Positions 46,984-55,875 of a stretch of DNA of 64,000 bases are shown here, in pieces. The position numbers and the translations under genes were made by a program. Positions within the stretch are counted from its first letter, which is position 1, and each line of letters begins with the position of its first letter. Below the pieces are notes generated by a model. That model worked only from the letters and a program-made list of their open reading frames with translations, ran no database searches and was not told where the DNA came from. Origin of the DNA: Paracoccaceae bacterium (GTDB lineage: Bacteria > Pseudomonadota > Alphaproteobacteria > Rhodobacterales > Rhodobacteraceae); contig JASBTX010000042.1 of NCBI GenBank assembly GCA_030148225.1, positions 1 to 64,000 of the forward strand, written 5' to 3'.

Positions 46984-47373
46984 ATGTCTGTGCTGATCGT
47001 CGAGAGCAATGCCGAGCTGGGCGGCCTCTGGATGCGCTGTCTTCAACGGCTGGGCTGCGAGGTCGCGCTTTGCCAGAGTCAGGCGCAGGCGATTGAACAT
47101 CTGTGCACCCGTTCCGTCAGGGTCATCGTCTTGAACCTTTTGCTGGAAAACGGCAGCGCGCTGGCGATTTCAGACTATGCCAGCTTTCGCCATCCGGATG
47201 CGCGGATCGTCTTCGTGACCCGATCCGGCTTTTTCTCGGACGGATCAATCTTTCAGCACGCGGCAAATGCCTGCGCCATCCTGCCTGCCGATACGATGCC
47301 CGAGGATCTGGCCGCCGTAGTCGATTATCACCGCGGCATCATCCGCGACCATGCAGTTCATCCCAGCCGATGA
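46984..47373 (+). CDS. Receiver-like protein with degenerate phosphorylation site
   Basis: A 129-residue stand-alone CheY-like domain. The fold is recognisable from SVLIVESNAELGGLWMRCLQ, RVIVLNLLLENGSAL, ARIVFVTRSGFF and ILPADTMPEDLAAVV. The usual phosphoacceptor Asp is Asn51 (VLNLLLENG), the acidic pair after strand 1 is reduced to Glu-Ser, and the conserved Lys before the last helix is replaced (LPADTM). It is therefore unlikely to be phosphorylated in the standard way. Its last 35 bases overlap the end of the convergent glutathionyl-hydroquinone reductase gene. Confidence 0.8.
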   Translation: MSVLIVESNAELGGLWMRCLQRLGCEVALCQSQAQAIEHLCTRSVRVIVLNLLLENGSALAISDYASFRHPDARIVFVTRSGFFSDGSIFQHAANACAILPADTMPEDLAAVVDYHRGIIRDHAVHPSR

Positions 47374-48313
47374 CCGGATTGATCGGCACGATGCGGTGGG
47401 GGTTAATACTTTCGTGGCTATAGTGGTAGTGGCGCACGATATGATCGAAATTTACCGTCTCGGCGACGCCGGGCCACTGATATAGCTCGCGCGTGTAAGC
47501 CCATAAATTGGGATAGTCGATCACGCGCTTGCGGTTGCATTTGAAATGCAGGTGGTAGACCAGATCGAACCTGAACAGCGTCACGACCAGCCGCCAGTCA
47601 GCCTCGGTCACGCGGTCGCCCATCAGGTAGCGGCGCGTTGACAGCCTCTCTTCCAGCCAGTCCATCGTATCGAACAGGGGATGGACAGCGGCGTCATAGG
47701 CCTCTTGCGTCGTGGCGAACCCGGATTTGTAGACGCCGTTGTTGAGCGTGTCGTAGATGCGCTGGTTCACCTCTTCGATTTCGTCACGCATCCCCTCGGG
47801 CCAGTAATCATCGGTATTGCCGGTAATCGAATCGAAGGCAGAGTTGAACATGCGGATTATTTCGGACGATTCGTTGGACACGATGGTTTCGCGTTCCTTG
47901 TCCCAGAGGATGGGAACGGTGACGCGCCCGGACATGTCCGGCAGGGCCTTGAGGTAGATATCGCGCGCGAATGCAAGACCATAGAGACGGTCACCTGTTG
48001 CGCCGGATTGGTCGGTTTCGAACGTCCAGCCATCGCTCAGCATATCCGGATGCACGACCGAGATGTCGATATGTGGTTCCAGCCCCTTGAGCTTACGGAA
48101 TATCAGCGTACGGCTCGCCCAAGGGCAGGCATAGGAGACATAGAGGTGATAGCGGCCGGATTGCGCGGGAAACCCGCCCTCACCTGATGGGCCCGCATCG
48201 CCGTTCGGCGTGATCCAGTTGCGAAAACTGGCTTCGGTCCGGACGAATTTACCGCCCGATTTTCGTGTATCGTACCCTGTGTCGTGCCACGTGCCGTCTA
48301 TCAGTTGACCCAT
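47339..48313 (-). CDS. Glutathionyl-hydroquinone reductase (GST Xi/Omega-like)
   Basis: A 324-residue enzyme that removes glutathione from glutathionyl-hydroquinones. The catalytic Cys63 lies in the SYACPWASRT motif that defines the family; VTVPILWDKERETIVSNESSEIIRMF gives the GSH-binding strand-turn. The C-terminal helical domain ends with the family-typical NPHRIVPINP. AAGGAGG places the start at ATG 48313 rather than the GTG one codon earlier. It overlaps the receiver gene by 35 bases tail to tail. Confidence 0.93.
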   Translation of the reverse strand: MGQLIDGTWHDTGYDTRKSGGKFVRTEASFRNWITPNGDAGPSGEGGFPAQSGRYHLYVSYACPWASRTLIFRKLKGLEPHIDISVVHPDMLSDGWTFETDQSGATGDRLYGLAFARDIYLKALPDMSGRVTVPILWDKERETIVSNESSEIIRMFNSAFDSITGNTDDYWPEGMRDEIEEVNQRIYDTLNNGVYKSGFATTQEAYDAAVHPLFDTMDWLEERLSTRRYLMGDRVTEADWRLVVTLFRFDLVYHLHFKCNRKRVIDYPNLWAYTRELYQWPGVAETVNFDHIVRHYHYSHESINPHRIVPINPVIGWDELHGRG

Positions 48314-48512
48314 CACAGCCTCCTTGCGTTTTCAGCCTTTTAGCCTGAGGAGCGCCGCGCAGAAATACCCGTATCTGCGCGCATTATCTGCAAATACGCA
48401 CAAATCCATATCTGAAGCACACGATTGTCACAAAAATTTCGATATTTTTTGCATAGTCTTTTGCAGATCAGTCGAATCATGTCAGACATTCAGCAACCAA
48501 AGGGTGCTGCCA

Positions 48513-48857
48513 ATGTCCTTTTTCTTACCCAAAGAAGTCCGCGAAGGCCTTGAGGCCGCGCGAAAACGCGATCTGAAGCGGAAATCGCGCCTGCGCGTTC
48601 ATGTTGATGACGATATCTTTACCATTTTGCGGTTCTGGGAAAACGGGTTCGCAATGGAAGAGGATGCGCCCAAGCTGCGCGGTCTTGTCGATATCTATGA
48701 CGGGAGCCGCCATCTGTATCAGTGTCTGATCATCGCATCATCCGAGGAAGACGGCGAAATGGTCTATGAATTCAAGCGTAACACACAGGCCCATGACAAG
48801 GCGCCGCTTGATTTCTATCGCGATCCGCAGACGCCGATTGCGCTTTTGCCCCGCTGA
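48513..48857 (+). CDS. Uncharacterised small protein
   Basis: A 114-residue protein I do not recognise beyond recalling similar sequences in Rhodobacterales. The N-terminus is basic (REGLEAARKRDLKRKSRLRVH), followed by an alternating beta-type region (LVDIYDGSRHLYQCLIIASSEE, MVYEFKR) and an end with DFYRDPQTPIALLPR. No signal, membrane segment or Cys pattern. The ATG at 48513 is chosen because the upstream frame is AT-rich and unlike coding sequence. It stands divergent from the glutathionyl-hydroquinone reductase gene. Confidence 0.7.
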   Translation: MSFFLPKEVREGLEAARKRDLKRKSRLRVHVDDDIFTILRFWENGFAMEEDAPKLRGLVDIYDGSRHLYQCLIIASSEEDGEMVYEFKRNTQAHDKAPLDFYRDPQTPIALLPR

Positions 48858-48919
48858 TCGATTACACTTGGCTTGAATCCGGGAACTGACTAGCCTTTTC
48901 CCAACAGGAGAGGTGTCTG

Positions 48920-49903
48920 ATGGAAGCAGAATTTTCCCGCCGCAAGCTGTTGGACCGTGACGAAATGCGGCGCCTTACCACGCGTTCTGACCTGATGGGT
49001 GCAGCCCAAATGGCAAGCCATCTGGGTACCATCGTGATTGCCGGTTATCTGCATTGGCTCGCGATGGGCACATGGTGGGTTCTTGGCACCGGCTTTGTTC
49101 TGGGTGTGCTGATCAATTTCCTCTATGCCGCGCAGCACGAGCTTTCGCATGCAACGGTATTTCGCACCCGCAAGCTGAACACGCTATTCGGACGGCTGAT
49201 CGGCTTTGTGATGATCTTTCCGCGCGACTTTGATCAGGTCATGCATTTTGCCCACCACCAATACACTCAGAACTGGGAGAGGGACGGAGAACTGGTGCGT
49301 GAACCCTATACGCTTGGTACCTATCTGCTCTGGTTTTTCGGCCTGACCTATTGGCGCAACCGGATACTGGGTGTGATCCGCCGTGCGCGTGGTGTGATTG
49401 TCGAGCCCTTTATCAAGGTCAACGAAGAGGCCAAGATCATCCGTGAAAGCCGCCTGCATCTGGCCGGTTACGGCATCATCGCGCTGATATCGATCTATTT
49501 CCAAAGCTGGTTCGCAGTCACGTTCTGGCTGTTGCCGATGATACTGACGAAACCCGTGCATCAGTTGCAGAACACCATCGAACATCTGGGGCTGAGCCAC
49601 GAAGATGACATTCTGGAAAACACCCGTTCGACGCGAACGAATGCACTGATGCGGTGGCTGTGCTGGCAGATGCCGTATCATACCGCGCATCATACATTTC
49701 CGGCGGTACCGTTCTGGAAGCTGAAAGAACTGAATGACCGCATCGAAGCGCAGGCGGGCACGCTGCACCGCATGGGCTGGATCGAATTTCAAATCGAGGT
49801 GATCCGCAAGCTGAGTCAGAAAGACGAGAGCCAGTATCCGATGGATGAGGTCTGGATCGTTCCCGTCAGCGGCGGGCGTGTCGCCCGCATACCGGCCGAG
49901 TAA
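48920..49903 (+). CDS. Membrane fatty acid desaturase
   Basis: A 327-residue diiron desaturase/hydroxylase. Three His boxes are visible: HELSH (73-77), HFAHHQ (109-114) and HTAHH (about 254-258), with two to four hydrophobic segments between. The extra HQLQNTIEHLG is also conserved in the family. A strong GGAGAGG precedes the ATG. It may desaturate acyl chains or modify another lipid or alkyl compound; specificity is not readable. The gene ends 14 bases before the convergent PatB-type gene. Confidence 0.87.
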   Translation: MEAEFSRRKLLDRDEMRRLTTRSDLMGAAQMASHLGTIVIAGYLHWLAMGTWWVLGTGFVLGVLINFLYAAQHELSHATVFRTRKLNTLFGRLIGFVMIFPRDFDQVMHFAHHQYTQNWERDGELVREPYTLGTYLLWFFGLTYWRNRILGVIRRARGVIVEPFIKVNEEAKIIRESRLHLAGYGIIALISIYFQSWFAVTFWLLPMILTKPVHQLQNTIEHLGLSHEDDILENTRSTRTNALMRWLCWQMPYHTAHHTFPAVPFWKLKELNDRIEAQAGTLHRMGWIEFQIEVIRKLSQKDESQYPMDEVWIVPVSGGRVARIPAE

Positions 49904-49917
49904 CCGCGCGAAGCCCG

Positions 49918-51090
49918 CTACTGCAAATCCGAAAACGCCGACTGAAGCCGGTCAATGGCTTCGGTGATGCGTGCGCGGGGCGCGGCGAGGTTGAAGCGCA
50001 TGAAGGTCTCGCCGCCTGCGCCGAAATCCGGGCCGACGCTGGGTGCGATCATGGCGCGTTCGCGGATGCGTTTATCAAATTCCTCAAAAGGCATGCCCGT
50101 GCCCGAGAAATCGACCCATGCCAGAAAGGTCGAGGCCAGCGGCAGGGAATGTACCCCGGGGATGGCGTTGATACCGGCGTCGAACTCCGCACGGTTGCCT
50201 TCAAGATGGACGATCTGCGCATCCGCCCATTCGGCCCCTTCCGGGGAATAGGCGGCCTCGGTCATGTGATAGCCCAGAATATTGGCTTTGTAGTCCAACT
50301 GATAGAGCCTGCCCGCAACGCGTTCATAAAGATCTTTGTCGGGGATGATCAGATTGCCGGTTCGCATACCCGCGATGTTGAATGTTTTCGAGGCCGATGT
50401 GCCGATGATCAGCCGATCGCGATGTTCCGGTGCGGCGATGTCCATCGGCACAAATTCATTGTCGCCATAGACGATGTCATGGTGAATCTCGTCCGACACT
50501 ATGATCAGGTCATGCCGGGCGGCGAATTCGGCAACCGACCTCAGCTCTTCCGTCGTCCAGATCCGCCCCGACGGGTTCTGGGGCGAGCACCAGATCAAGA
50601 GCTTTTCCTTGCCGGTCATCCGTGCCTCGGCATCATCGAAATCGATGTAATAGGCATCGCCGACCCGTTTCAGCGGGCTTTCCGTGACAATTCGGTTGGC
50701 CTTTTCAATCTTGAACCGGAACTCCAGATAGACAGGTGAGAAAATCAGGACGTGATCACCGGGTTCGCTGAAAATGTCGATACATGTGGCAATCGCGTGC
50801 CCCAACCCCTGCGTTGTCACGATCCGGTCGGTGTCGACCTCCCAGTTATGGCGCGTGCGCATCCACCATTGAATGGCGTTCTTGTAGGATTCCGGTTTGG
50901 CATAGTAACCGAAAATCCCGTGATCCAGCGCCTTTTTGACAGCCGCCAGTACACAGGGCGCTGTTTTGTAGTCGGAATCGGCAGTCCACATGGACAGCCC
51001 CTTGTCCATCGGAATCCCGAACTTGCTCTCGAGCGTATCCCAGCGGGACGAATGGGTGCCGCGCCTGTCGATGATCTGGTTAAAGTCCAT
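49918..51090 (-). CDS. patB: MalY/PatB-type PLP aminotransferase (C-S beta-lyase)
   Basis: A 390-residue fold-type I PLP enzyme. The MalY/PatB subgroup is indicated by LSMWTADSDYKTAP at the N-terminus, FGYYAKPESY, LIWCSPQNPSGRIW, VSDEIHHDIVY, and the PLP Lys in GTSASKTFNIAGMRTG (near residue 235). These enzymes commonly cleave cystathionine or related C-S bonds. ATG 51090 has GGAGA upstream. It is divergent from def. Confidence 0.9.
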   Translation of the reverse strand: MDFNQIIDRRGTHSSRWDTLESKFGIPMDKGLSMWTADSDYKTAPCVLAAVKKALDHGIFGYYAKPESYKNAIQWWMRTRHNWEVDTDRIVTTQGLGHAIATCIDIFSEPGDHVLIFSPVYLEFRFKIEKANRIVTESPLKRVGDAYYIDFDDAEARMTGKEKLLIWCSPQNPSGRIWTTEELRSVAEFAARHDLIIVSDEIHHDIVYGDNEFVPMDIAAPEHRDRLIIGTSASKTFNIAGMRTGNLIIPDKDLYERVAGRLYQLDYKANILGYHMTEAAYSPEGAEWADAQIVHLEGNRAEFDAGINAIPGVHSLPLASTFLAWVDFSGTGMPFEEFDKRIRERAMIAPSVGPDFGAGGETFMRFNLAAPRARITEAIDRLQSAFSDLQ

Positions 51091-51116
51091 GAGGAATCTC
51101 CGATGATGCGGCGCGC

Positions 51117-51144
51117 AAGCTAGCAAAATAAGGAGGGGGTGCAA
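51117..51144 (-). promoter_or_regulatory. Probable patB promoter
   Basis: On the minus strand TTGCAC (51139-51144) and TAGCTT (51117-51122) have a 16-base spacer, placing the start roughly 20 bases before the ATG at 51090. Confidence 0.42.
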
Positions 51145-51149
51145 GGTCG

Positions 51150-51178
51150 TTGCAAGCAGGCAGTACATATCCTACATG
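51150..51178 (+). promoter_or_regulatory. Candidate def promoter, possibly leaderless
   Basis: TTGCAA (51150-51155), 17 bases, TACATG (51173-51178). The predicted start falls at about 51185, the second in-frame ATG of def. No Shine-Dalgarno is seen before either ATG. Confidence 0.3.
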
Positions 51179-51184
51179 CGGGCC

Positions 51185-51706
51185 ATGACCATTCGACCCA
51201 TCCTGATACATCCCGACCCGCGCCTGAAAAAGGTCGCGGCGGCGCTGGACGACGTGAACGACGCGGTGCGGGCACTGGCGGGCGACATGTTCGAGACGAT
51301 GTATGACGCGCCGGGGATCGGCCTTGCTGCGCCGCAGGTTGGCGTGCTGGAACGGCTGATCGTTCTGGACTGCGTCAAGGAGGAAGACGCCGAGCCACAG
51401 CCCATCGCCATGATCAATCCCGAGATCATCGCCACGTCGGACGAGACATCGGTCTACGAGGAGGGGTGCCTGTCGATCCCGGATCAGTTTGCCGATGTCG
51501 AACGCCCGGCAGAAGTGACCGCGCGGTGGCTCGATCTGGACGGAAATCTGCAGGAGCGTGATTTTGACGGGCTATGGGCGACCTGTGTTCAGCACGAGAT
51601 TGATCATCTGAACGGCAAGCTCTTCATCGATTACCTGAAACCTCTGCGGCGTCAGATGATCACGCGCAAGATGCAGAAACTCAAGAAAGAGCGGACGCGC
51701 GAATGA
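51185..51706 (+). CDS. def: Peptide deformylase
   Basis: Removes the N-formyl group from nascent proteins. The 173-residue enzyme has all three motifs: GIGLAAPQVG (motif 1), EEGCLSIP with metal-ligand Cys95, and QHEIDH with His137, catalytic Glu138 and His141. ATG 51176 or 51185 could serve; the family normally begins at MTIRPIL. Its stop overlaps the start of a degenerate paralogue by 4 bases, followed by fmt, so enzymes adding and removing the formyl group share one operon. Confidence 0.94.
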   Translation: MTIRPILIHPDPRLKKVAAALDDVNDAVRALAGDMFETMYDAPGIGLAAPQVGVLERLIVLDCVKEEDAEPQPIAMINPEIIATSDETSVYEEGCLSIPDQFADVERPAEVTARWLDLDGNLQERDFDGLWATCVQHEIDHLNGKLFIDYLKPLRRQMITRKMQKLKKERTRE

Positions 51707-52197
51707 TCCGGCGGATTATACCGTGGCCCGATCAGCGGCTGAGGCAACGTGCCCCCGCGATTGGTTCGATCACCGACGAGATTCGCGAAATCTGGCAGGA
51801 CATGGTGGACACGATGGAGGCCATGCCGGGCGTCGGTCTGGCCGCGCCCCAGATCGGCATCGCGATGCGGCTGGCGGTTGTCGATGCCTCGGACGAGCGG
51901 GGGCAGGCGGTGCTGATGGCCAATCCCGAGATTATCGAAGCGTCAAAAGAGATGCGCGCCGGCACGGAGGCCAGCCCGAACCTGCCCGGCGTCTCGGCCA
52001 CATTGAAGCGGCCAAATTCCGTGGTTATCACCTATCTTGATCCTGCCGGGATGAGGGTCAGAAAGACGTTTACGGGCCTTTGGTCGGCGTCGGTTCTGCA
52101 CCAGATCGATCATCTGAACGGGCGCATGTTCTTTGACAACCTGTCGCGTACAAAACGCGATATGCTGCTGCGCAAGGCACGAAAGGCGACCCGGTGA
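51703..52197 (+). CDS. Peptide deformylase-like protein, catalytic residues lost
   Basis: A 164-residue paralogue of the preceding enzyme. Motif 1 is intact ([10 protein letters not shown]). Motif 2 reads EASPNLP instead of EGCLSIP, so the metal-ligand Cys is Ser91. Motif 3 reads LHQIDHLNG, so the catalytic Glu is Gln134, though both His (133, 137) remain. The rest of the fold is well kept, arguing for maintained function rather than decay. It overlaps def by 4 bases (ATGA) and fmt by 4 bases (GTGA). A non-catalytic role, for example binding formyl-Met peptides, is inference. Confidence 0.9.
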   Translation: MIRRIIPWPDQRLRQRAPAIGSITDEIREIWQDMVDTMEAMPGVGLAAPQIGIAMRLAVVDASDERGQAVLMANPEIIEASKEMRAGTEASPNLPGVSATLKRPNSVVITYLDPAGMRVRKTFTGLWSASVLHQIDHLNGRMFFDNLSRTKRDMLLRKARKATR

Positions 52198-53090
52198 AGA
52201 TCGTCTTCATGGGGACGCCGGAATTTTCTGTTCCGGCGTTAATGGCCCTGTGCGATGCAGGCCACGACGTGATCTGCGCCTATACCCAGCCGCCCCGCCC
52301 GGCAGGACGCGGCAAGGCACTGAGGCCATCGGCGGTGCATCAGGCCGCCGATGCGCTGGGCATTCCGGTCCGCCATCCGGAAACGCTGCGCGGTTCAGAC
52401 GAACAGGCGGAATTCGCCGCGCTGGGCGCGGATATCGCCGTGGTGGTGGCCTATGGTCAGATCCTGCCGCAAGAGATTCTGGATGCCCCGGCACGTGGAT
52501 GCCTGAACATCCATGCCAGCCTGCTGCCGCGCTGGCGGGGCGCGGCACCGATACACCGCGCCATCATGTCGGGCGACGGTGAAACCGGGGTCTGCATCAT
52601 GCGGATGGAGGCCGGGCTGGATACCGGCCCGGTTCTGGTGCGGGATCGACTGCCGATCCGGCCGGATCACACCACCGGCGCGCTTGAGCCGGAACTGGCT
52701 GCAATGGGTGCGCGGCTGATTGTCGAGGTGCTTGGCCGCGATCCCCTGCCCGATGCCGTGCCACAGCCAGAGGCTGGGGTGACATATGCCCACAAAATCG
52801 ACAAGGCCGAGGCCCGGATCGACTGGTCGCAACCGGCGAGCGAGATTGACCGCCTGATCCGGGGGCTCTCCCCCTTTCCGGGGGCCTGGAGCGAGATTGA
52901 CGGGACGCGGATCAAATTCCTGAAATCCGAACTGGTCGATGCCACCGGCGGCCCGGGTCAGGTTCTGCCGGGTTTCGTGATTTGCTGCGGTGAACAGGCC
53001 GTGCGCATCCTGACAGCGCAAAGGCCGGGCAAACGCCCGATGGAGGCCAGCGAGTTCCTGCGCGGTTTTGCGTTGCCGGATGTGATCTGA
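52194..53090 (+). CDS. fmt: Methionyl-tRNA formyltransferase
   Basis: Formylates initiator Met-tRNA using 10-formyl-THF. The 298-residue protein begins [15 protein letters not shown]; the catalytic and folate-binding region shows [18 protein letters not shown] and [15 protein letters not shown]; the C-terminal OB-like domain follows. GTG start, overlapping the deformylase-like stop. Formyl donor chemistry links it to the folate genes purH, gcvT and folK elsewhere in the window. Confidence 0.96.
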   Translation: MKIVFMGTPEFSVPALMALCDAGHDVICAYTQPPRPAGRGKALRPSAVHQAADALGIPVRHPETLRGSDEQAEFAALGADIAVVVAYGQILPQEILDAPARGCLNIHASLLPRWRGAAPIHRAIMSGDGETGVCIMRMEAGLDTGPVLVRDRLPIRPDHTTGALEPELAAMGARLIVEVLGRDPLPDAVPQPEAGVTYAHKIDKAEARIDWSQPASEIDRLIRGLSPFPGAWSEIDGTRIKFLKSELVDATGGPGQVLPGFVICCGEQAVRILTAQRPGKRPMEASEFLRGFALPDVI

Positions 53091-53108
53091 CGGGCTGAGG
53101 GGTTCGCC

Positions 53109-53124
53109 CGGGGCTTACGCCCCG
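53109..53124. terminator. Hairpin between convergent fmt and recO
   Basis: CGGGGC (53109-53114), loop TTAC, GCCCCG (53119-53124). The loop overlaps the recO stop codon. No T-run. Confidence 0.35.
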
Positions 53125-53849
53125 CCACCTGCACCGCGTGATAGCGTATCGATCAGTCTTTGGCGGGCATCGGGCAGGGTGCGGTTGCCCAGATCGCCCG
53201 CGACCATGTGTTTCAGGAAATACCCGGTTACGCTGAGGCCTGTCAGAATATCGTCGGTTGGTGCCGGATCATCACTGATCAGGCTGGACGGCAGCGGCAA
53301 GAGGCGCGCGGCCCACTCCCCCGCAGCGGAACGGCTGACGGCGCGTCCGGTCCTGGGCGAGATAAAGGCCAGGTCATCCGACATGCCGGTTACGGCACAT
53401 CGATCAAGCTGAAGTCCGAAGCCGAGGTCCTCCAGCAGGAAGAGTTCCCAATGCAGATAATCCAGCGCCCAGTCGGGGCCGGATTGCATCTGATCAAGCA
53501 TCGCGTCGGTCAGTTTGAACACCTTCGGATGAGTCTCGCGTTCGGCCAGCGAGAATGACAAGAGTGCGGTCACCGCATTCAGCCCCTCCAGCGACAACCG
53601 GTCCGTCATCAGGGCCGAACGTGCGCGCAATGGCTCAACCGAGAAGCTGCCCAGATGCGATTCCAGCCGCGCGCGCCATGTCAGATCGACCAATGTGCCG
53701 GGCTGCAGGGTGGCCGCGTTGCGTTTGCTGCGCCCACCGCGCACGATGCCGCTGTGACGACCGTGGCTTGCGGTCAGCGCATCAAGAATGACGGATGTCT
53801 CTCCGTGCGGCTTGGCCGACAGAACGATGCCCTGATCCCGCCAATCCAT
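53115..53849 (-). CDS. recO: DNA repair protein RecO
   Basis: Mediator of the RecFOR recombination pathway that loads RecA on SSB-coated DNA. The 244-residue protein has an N-terminal OB-fold ([33 protein letters not shown] start) and a helical C-terminal part with [19 protein letters not shown]. The Cys-rich zinc motif of some RecO proteins is reduced to a single Cys here. It ends the long minus-strand cluster and lies 2 bases after the DUF1491 stop. Confidence 0.93.
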   Translation of the reverse strand: MDWRDQGIVLSAKPHGETSVILDALTASHGRHSGIVRGGRSKRNAATLQPGTLVDLTWRARLESHLGSFSVEPLRARSALMTDRLSLEGLNAVTALLSFSLAERETHPKVFKLTDAMLDQMQSGPDWALDYLHWELFLLEDLGFGLQLDRCAVTGMSDDLAFISPRTGRAVSRSAAGEWAARLLPLPSSLISDDPAPTDDILTGLSVTGYFLKHMVAGDLGNRTLPDARQRLIDTLSRGAGGGA

Positions 53850-53851
53850 GA

Positions 53852-54205
53852 TCAGTCGTCCAGACCCGGCTGATCCAGCAGGTGCCGGCCCTCCCGATCC
53901 TCGACCTCGAGAACCCAGAGATCGGGGTCAAATCCGCGCTGGCGCGACAATGCGGCGTCAACCTCGCGGTCTTCGCCCTGCACAAGTGCGACCCAGCGCC
54001 GCCGATCCTCGAGCAGATCATAGCTGCGGTGATAGGCGGCGGCATTCCCGTCCAGCGTGTTTACCTTGACAAAGACCGCCCCGGCGGTCGGATCGCCCCG
54101 CGCGGTGACAAAGACGGGGATATCGGCCTGCCGCAGACGCGCCAGATAGGCCGCAATCCAGAATTCTGTCGTCAGGCGAACCACCGTCACCCCGTCCTCA
54201 TGCAT
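53852..54205 (-). CDS. DUF1491 family protein
   Basis: A 117-residue protein of an alphaproteobacterial family of unknown function. Landmarks are [40 protein letters not shown] and the closing [18 protein letters not shown]. The ATG at 54205 lies within the last bases of era (8-base overlap), implying coupling. It sits between era and recO. Confidence 0.85.
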   Translation of the reverse strand: MHEDGVTVVRLTTEFWIAAYLARLRQADIPVFVTARGDPTAGAVFVKVNTLDGNAAAYHRSYDLLEDRRRWVALVQGEDREVDAALSRQRGFDPDLWVLEVEDREGRHLLDQPGLDD

Positions 54206-55106
54206 TCCCGTCGTTGAAATCGAGGCCCATCTCGGAATACCTCTCGCGCTCTTCCAGCCAGTTGGGTCTGAGCTTGACCTGAAGGAAAAGATGCACGGGC
54301 CTGCCCAGGAACTCCGCCAGTTCATGGCGCGATGCCTGGCTGACAGCCTTGATCGTCTCGCCTCTCTTGCCCAGCACGATGCCCTTGTGGCCATCCCGCG
54401 AGACATAGATCATCTGATCGACACGCACGCTTCCGTCGGGGCGCTCTTCCCAGTTCTCGGTCTCGACGGTCAGTTGATAGGGCAGTTCCTGATGCAGGCG
54501 TAGCGTCAATTTCTCACGGGTCATTTCGGCGGCAATCATCCGCATGGGCAGATCGGCAATCTGATCTTCGGGATAAAGCCATGGGCCTTCGGGCATCTGT
54601 TCGGCCAGCCATGATTTGAGATCCTGAACGCCGTGGCCCTTTTCCGCCGAGATCATGAAGGTCTGCTCGAACGGAAAGGCCGCGTTCAGTTCTTCGGACA
54701 GTCTCAGCAGTACCTTGGCTTCGACCCTGTCGATCTTATTGATCGCGAGGGCCAGCCGCCCGCTGACGGGCCGGTCCCTGAGCGCGTCAAGAATGGCCCG
54801 GACGCCTTCGGTAATACCGCGATGCGCCTCGATCAGAAGAACGACGATATCGGCGTCGGCGGCACCGGTCCATGCCGCCGCCACCATTGCCCGGTCAAGC
54901 CTGCGCCGCGGACGAAACAGGCCGGGCGTGTCGACAAATACAATCTGGCTGTCGTCTTGCATGGCCACGCCGCGAATGCGCGCGCGCGTGGTCTGAACCT
55001 TGTGCGTCACGATCGAGACCTTGGCCCCGACCATGCGGTTCAACAGGGTCGATTTCCCCGCATTGGGTTCGCCGATCAGGGCAACAAAGCCCGCGCGTGT
55101 TGTCAT
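54198..55106 (-). CDS. era: GTPase Era
   Basis: Essential GTPase that binds the 3' end of 16S rRNA during 30S maturation. The 302-residue protein has G1 GEPNAGKST, G3 DTPGLFRPRRR, G4 INKIDR (read as ALAINKIDRVE) and G5-type SAEKG. The C-terminal KH domain has VLGKRGETIKAVSQASR. It belongs with rnc and lepB in the conserved lepB-rnc-era order. Confidence 0.96.
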   Translation of the reverse strand: MTTRAGFVALIGEPNAGKSTLLNRMVGAKVSIVTHKVQTTRARIRGVAMQDDSQIVFVDTPGLFRPRRRLDRAMVAAAWTGAADADIVVLLIEAHRGITEGVRAILDALRDRPVSGRLALAINKIDRVEAKVLLRLSEELNAAFPFEQTFMISAEKGHGVQDLKSWLAEQMPEGPWLYPEDQIADLPMRMIAAEMTREKLTLRLHQELPYQLTVETENWEERPDGSVRVDQMIYVSRDGHKGIVLGKRGETIKAVSQASRHELAEFLGRPVHLFLQVKLRPNWLEERERYSEMGLDFNDGNA

Positions 55107-55191
55107 GGTGATATGCTCCGCCTGCGGTTCGGCCCTTGTACCGGAATGTTCCGCCCGCTGCCAGTTTGTTGATATTCTGATCGGCCGGGTT

Positions 55192-55875
55192 CTATCCGCC
55201 CGTCAGGCTGGTCAGCAACGCCTTGGCAGCCGCCTGTTCAGCCCCCCGCTTGGACGATGCCTCGGCAACCGCTGTCTGGCCGGATGACAGCCGCGCCTCG
55301 ATCCGGAATACCGGTGCATGATCGGGCCCCGACCGCGCGACAACCACATAGTCAGGCGGCGGTTGTTTGCGGGCCTGCGCCCATTCCTGCAGGGTCGTCT
55401 TGGGATCGCGCGCATCCGATTTGACAGAGGTGATCCGTTCCCCCCAAAGCCCGAGCACGACCTGTTTTGCCGCCACGAAACCACCATCCAGATAGACAGC
55501 GGCGATCACCGCCTCCATCGCGTCGGCCAGTAACGCATCCTTGCGCCGACCCCCGGACTGCATTTCCGACCGCCCGAGTTTGAGGACGGCACCAAGATCG
55601 GCCTGACGGGCCACATCGGCCAAAGTCTCTTTGCGGACCAGCGCATTGAAGCGGGGGGCAAGCGTGCCTTCGTCAGCATCCGGGTCGGCACCCAGCAGTG
55701 CCTCGGCCATGACAAGGCCCAGCACACGGTCGCCCAGAAACTCCAGCCGCTGGTTATCCCGGCGCGTCGGCGAGGCGAGCGAGGAATGAGTCAGCGCCTC
55801 GACCAGCAGACCGGGATTGCCGAAACGGTGACCGATGCGGTCACCAAAATCCTTTAGCTCGGCTGCGAGTTTCAC
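55192..55875 (-). CDS. rnc: Ribonuclease III
   Basis: Double-strand-specific endoribonuclease for rRNA processing and mRNA control. The N-terminal nuclease domain has the signature [14 protein letters not shown] and the second metal site [15 protein letters not shown]. The C-terminal dsRNA-binding domain reads [20 protein letters not shown] and [18 protein letters not shown] 55875 is taken as the start because it gives the family N-terminus and a 4-base GTGA overlap with lepB; an upstream in-frame ATG at 55908 would overlap lepB by 37 bases. Confidence 0.95.
   Translation of the reverse strand: MKLAAELKDFGDRIGHRFGNPGLLVEALTHSSLASPTRRDNQRLEFLGDRVLGLVMAEALLGADPDADEGTLAPRFNALVRKETLADVARQADLGAVLKLGRSEMQSGGRRKDALLADAMEAVIAAVYLDGGFVAAKQVVLGLWGERITSVKSDARDPKTTLQEWAQARKQPPPDYVVVARSGPDHAPVFRIEARLSSGQTAVAEASSKRGAEQAAAKALLTSLTGG

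Noticed and set aside
53852-54406. Longer version of the DUF1491 gene starting at 54406
   Set aside because: The extra N-terminal codons overlap era by about 200 bases and read as Ser/Arg-rich shadow sequence; the family begins at the ATG at 54205.
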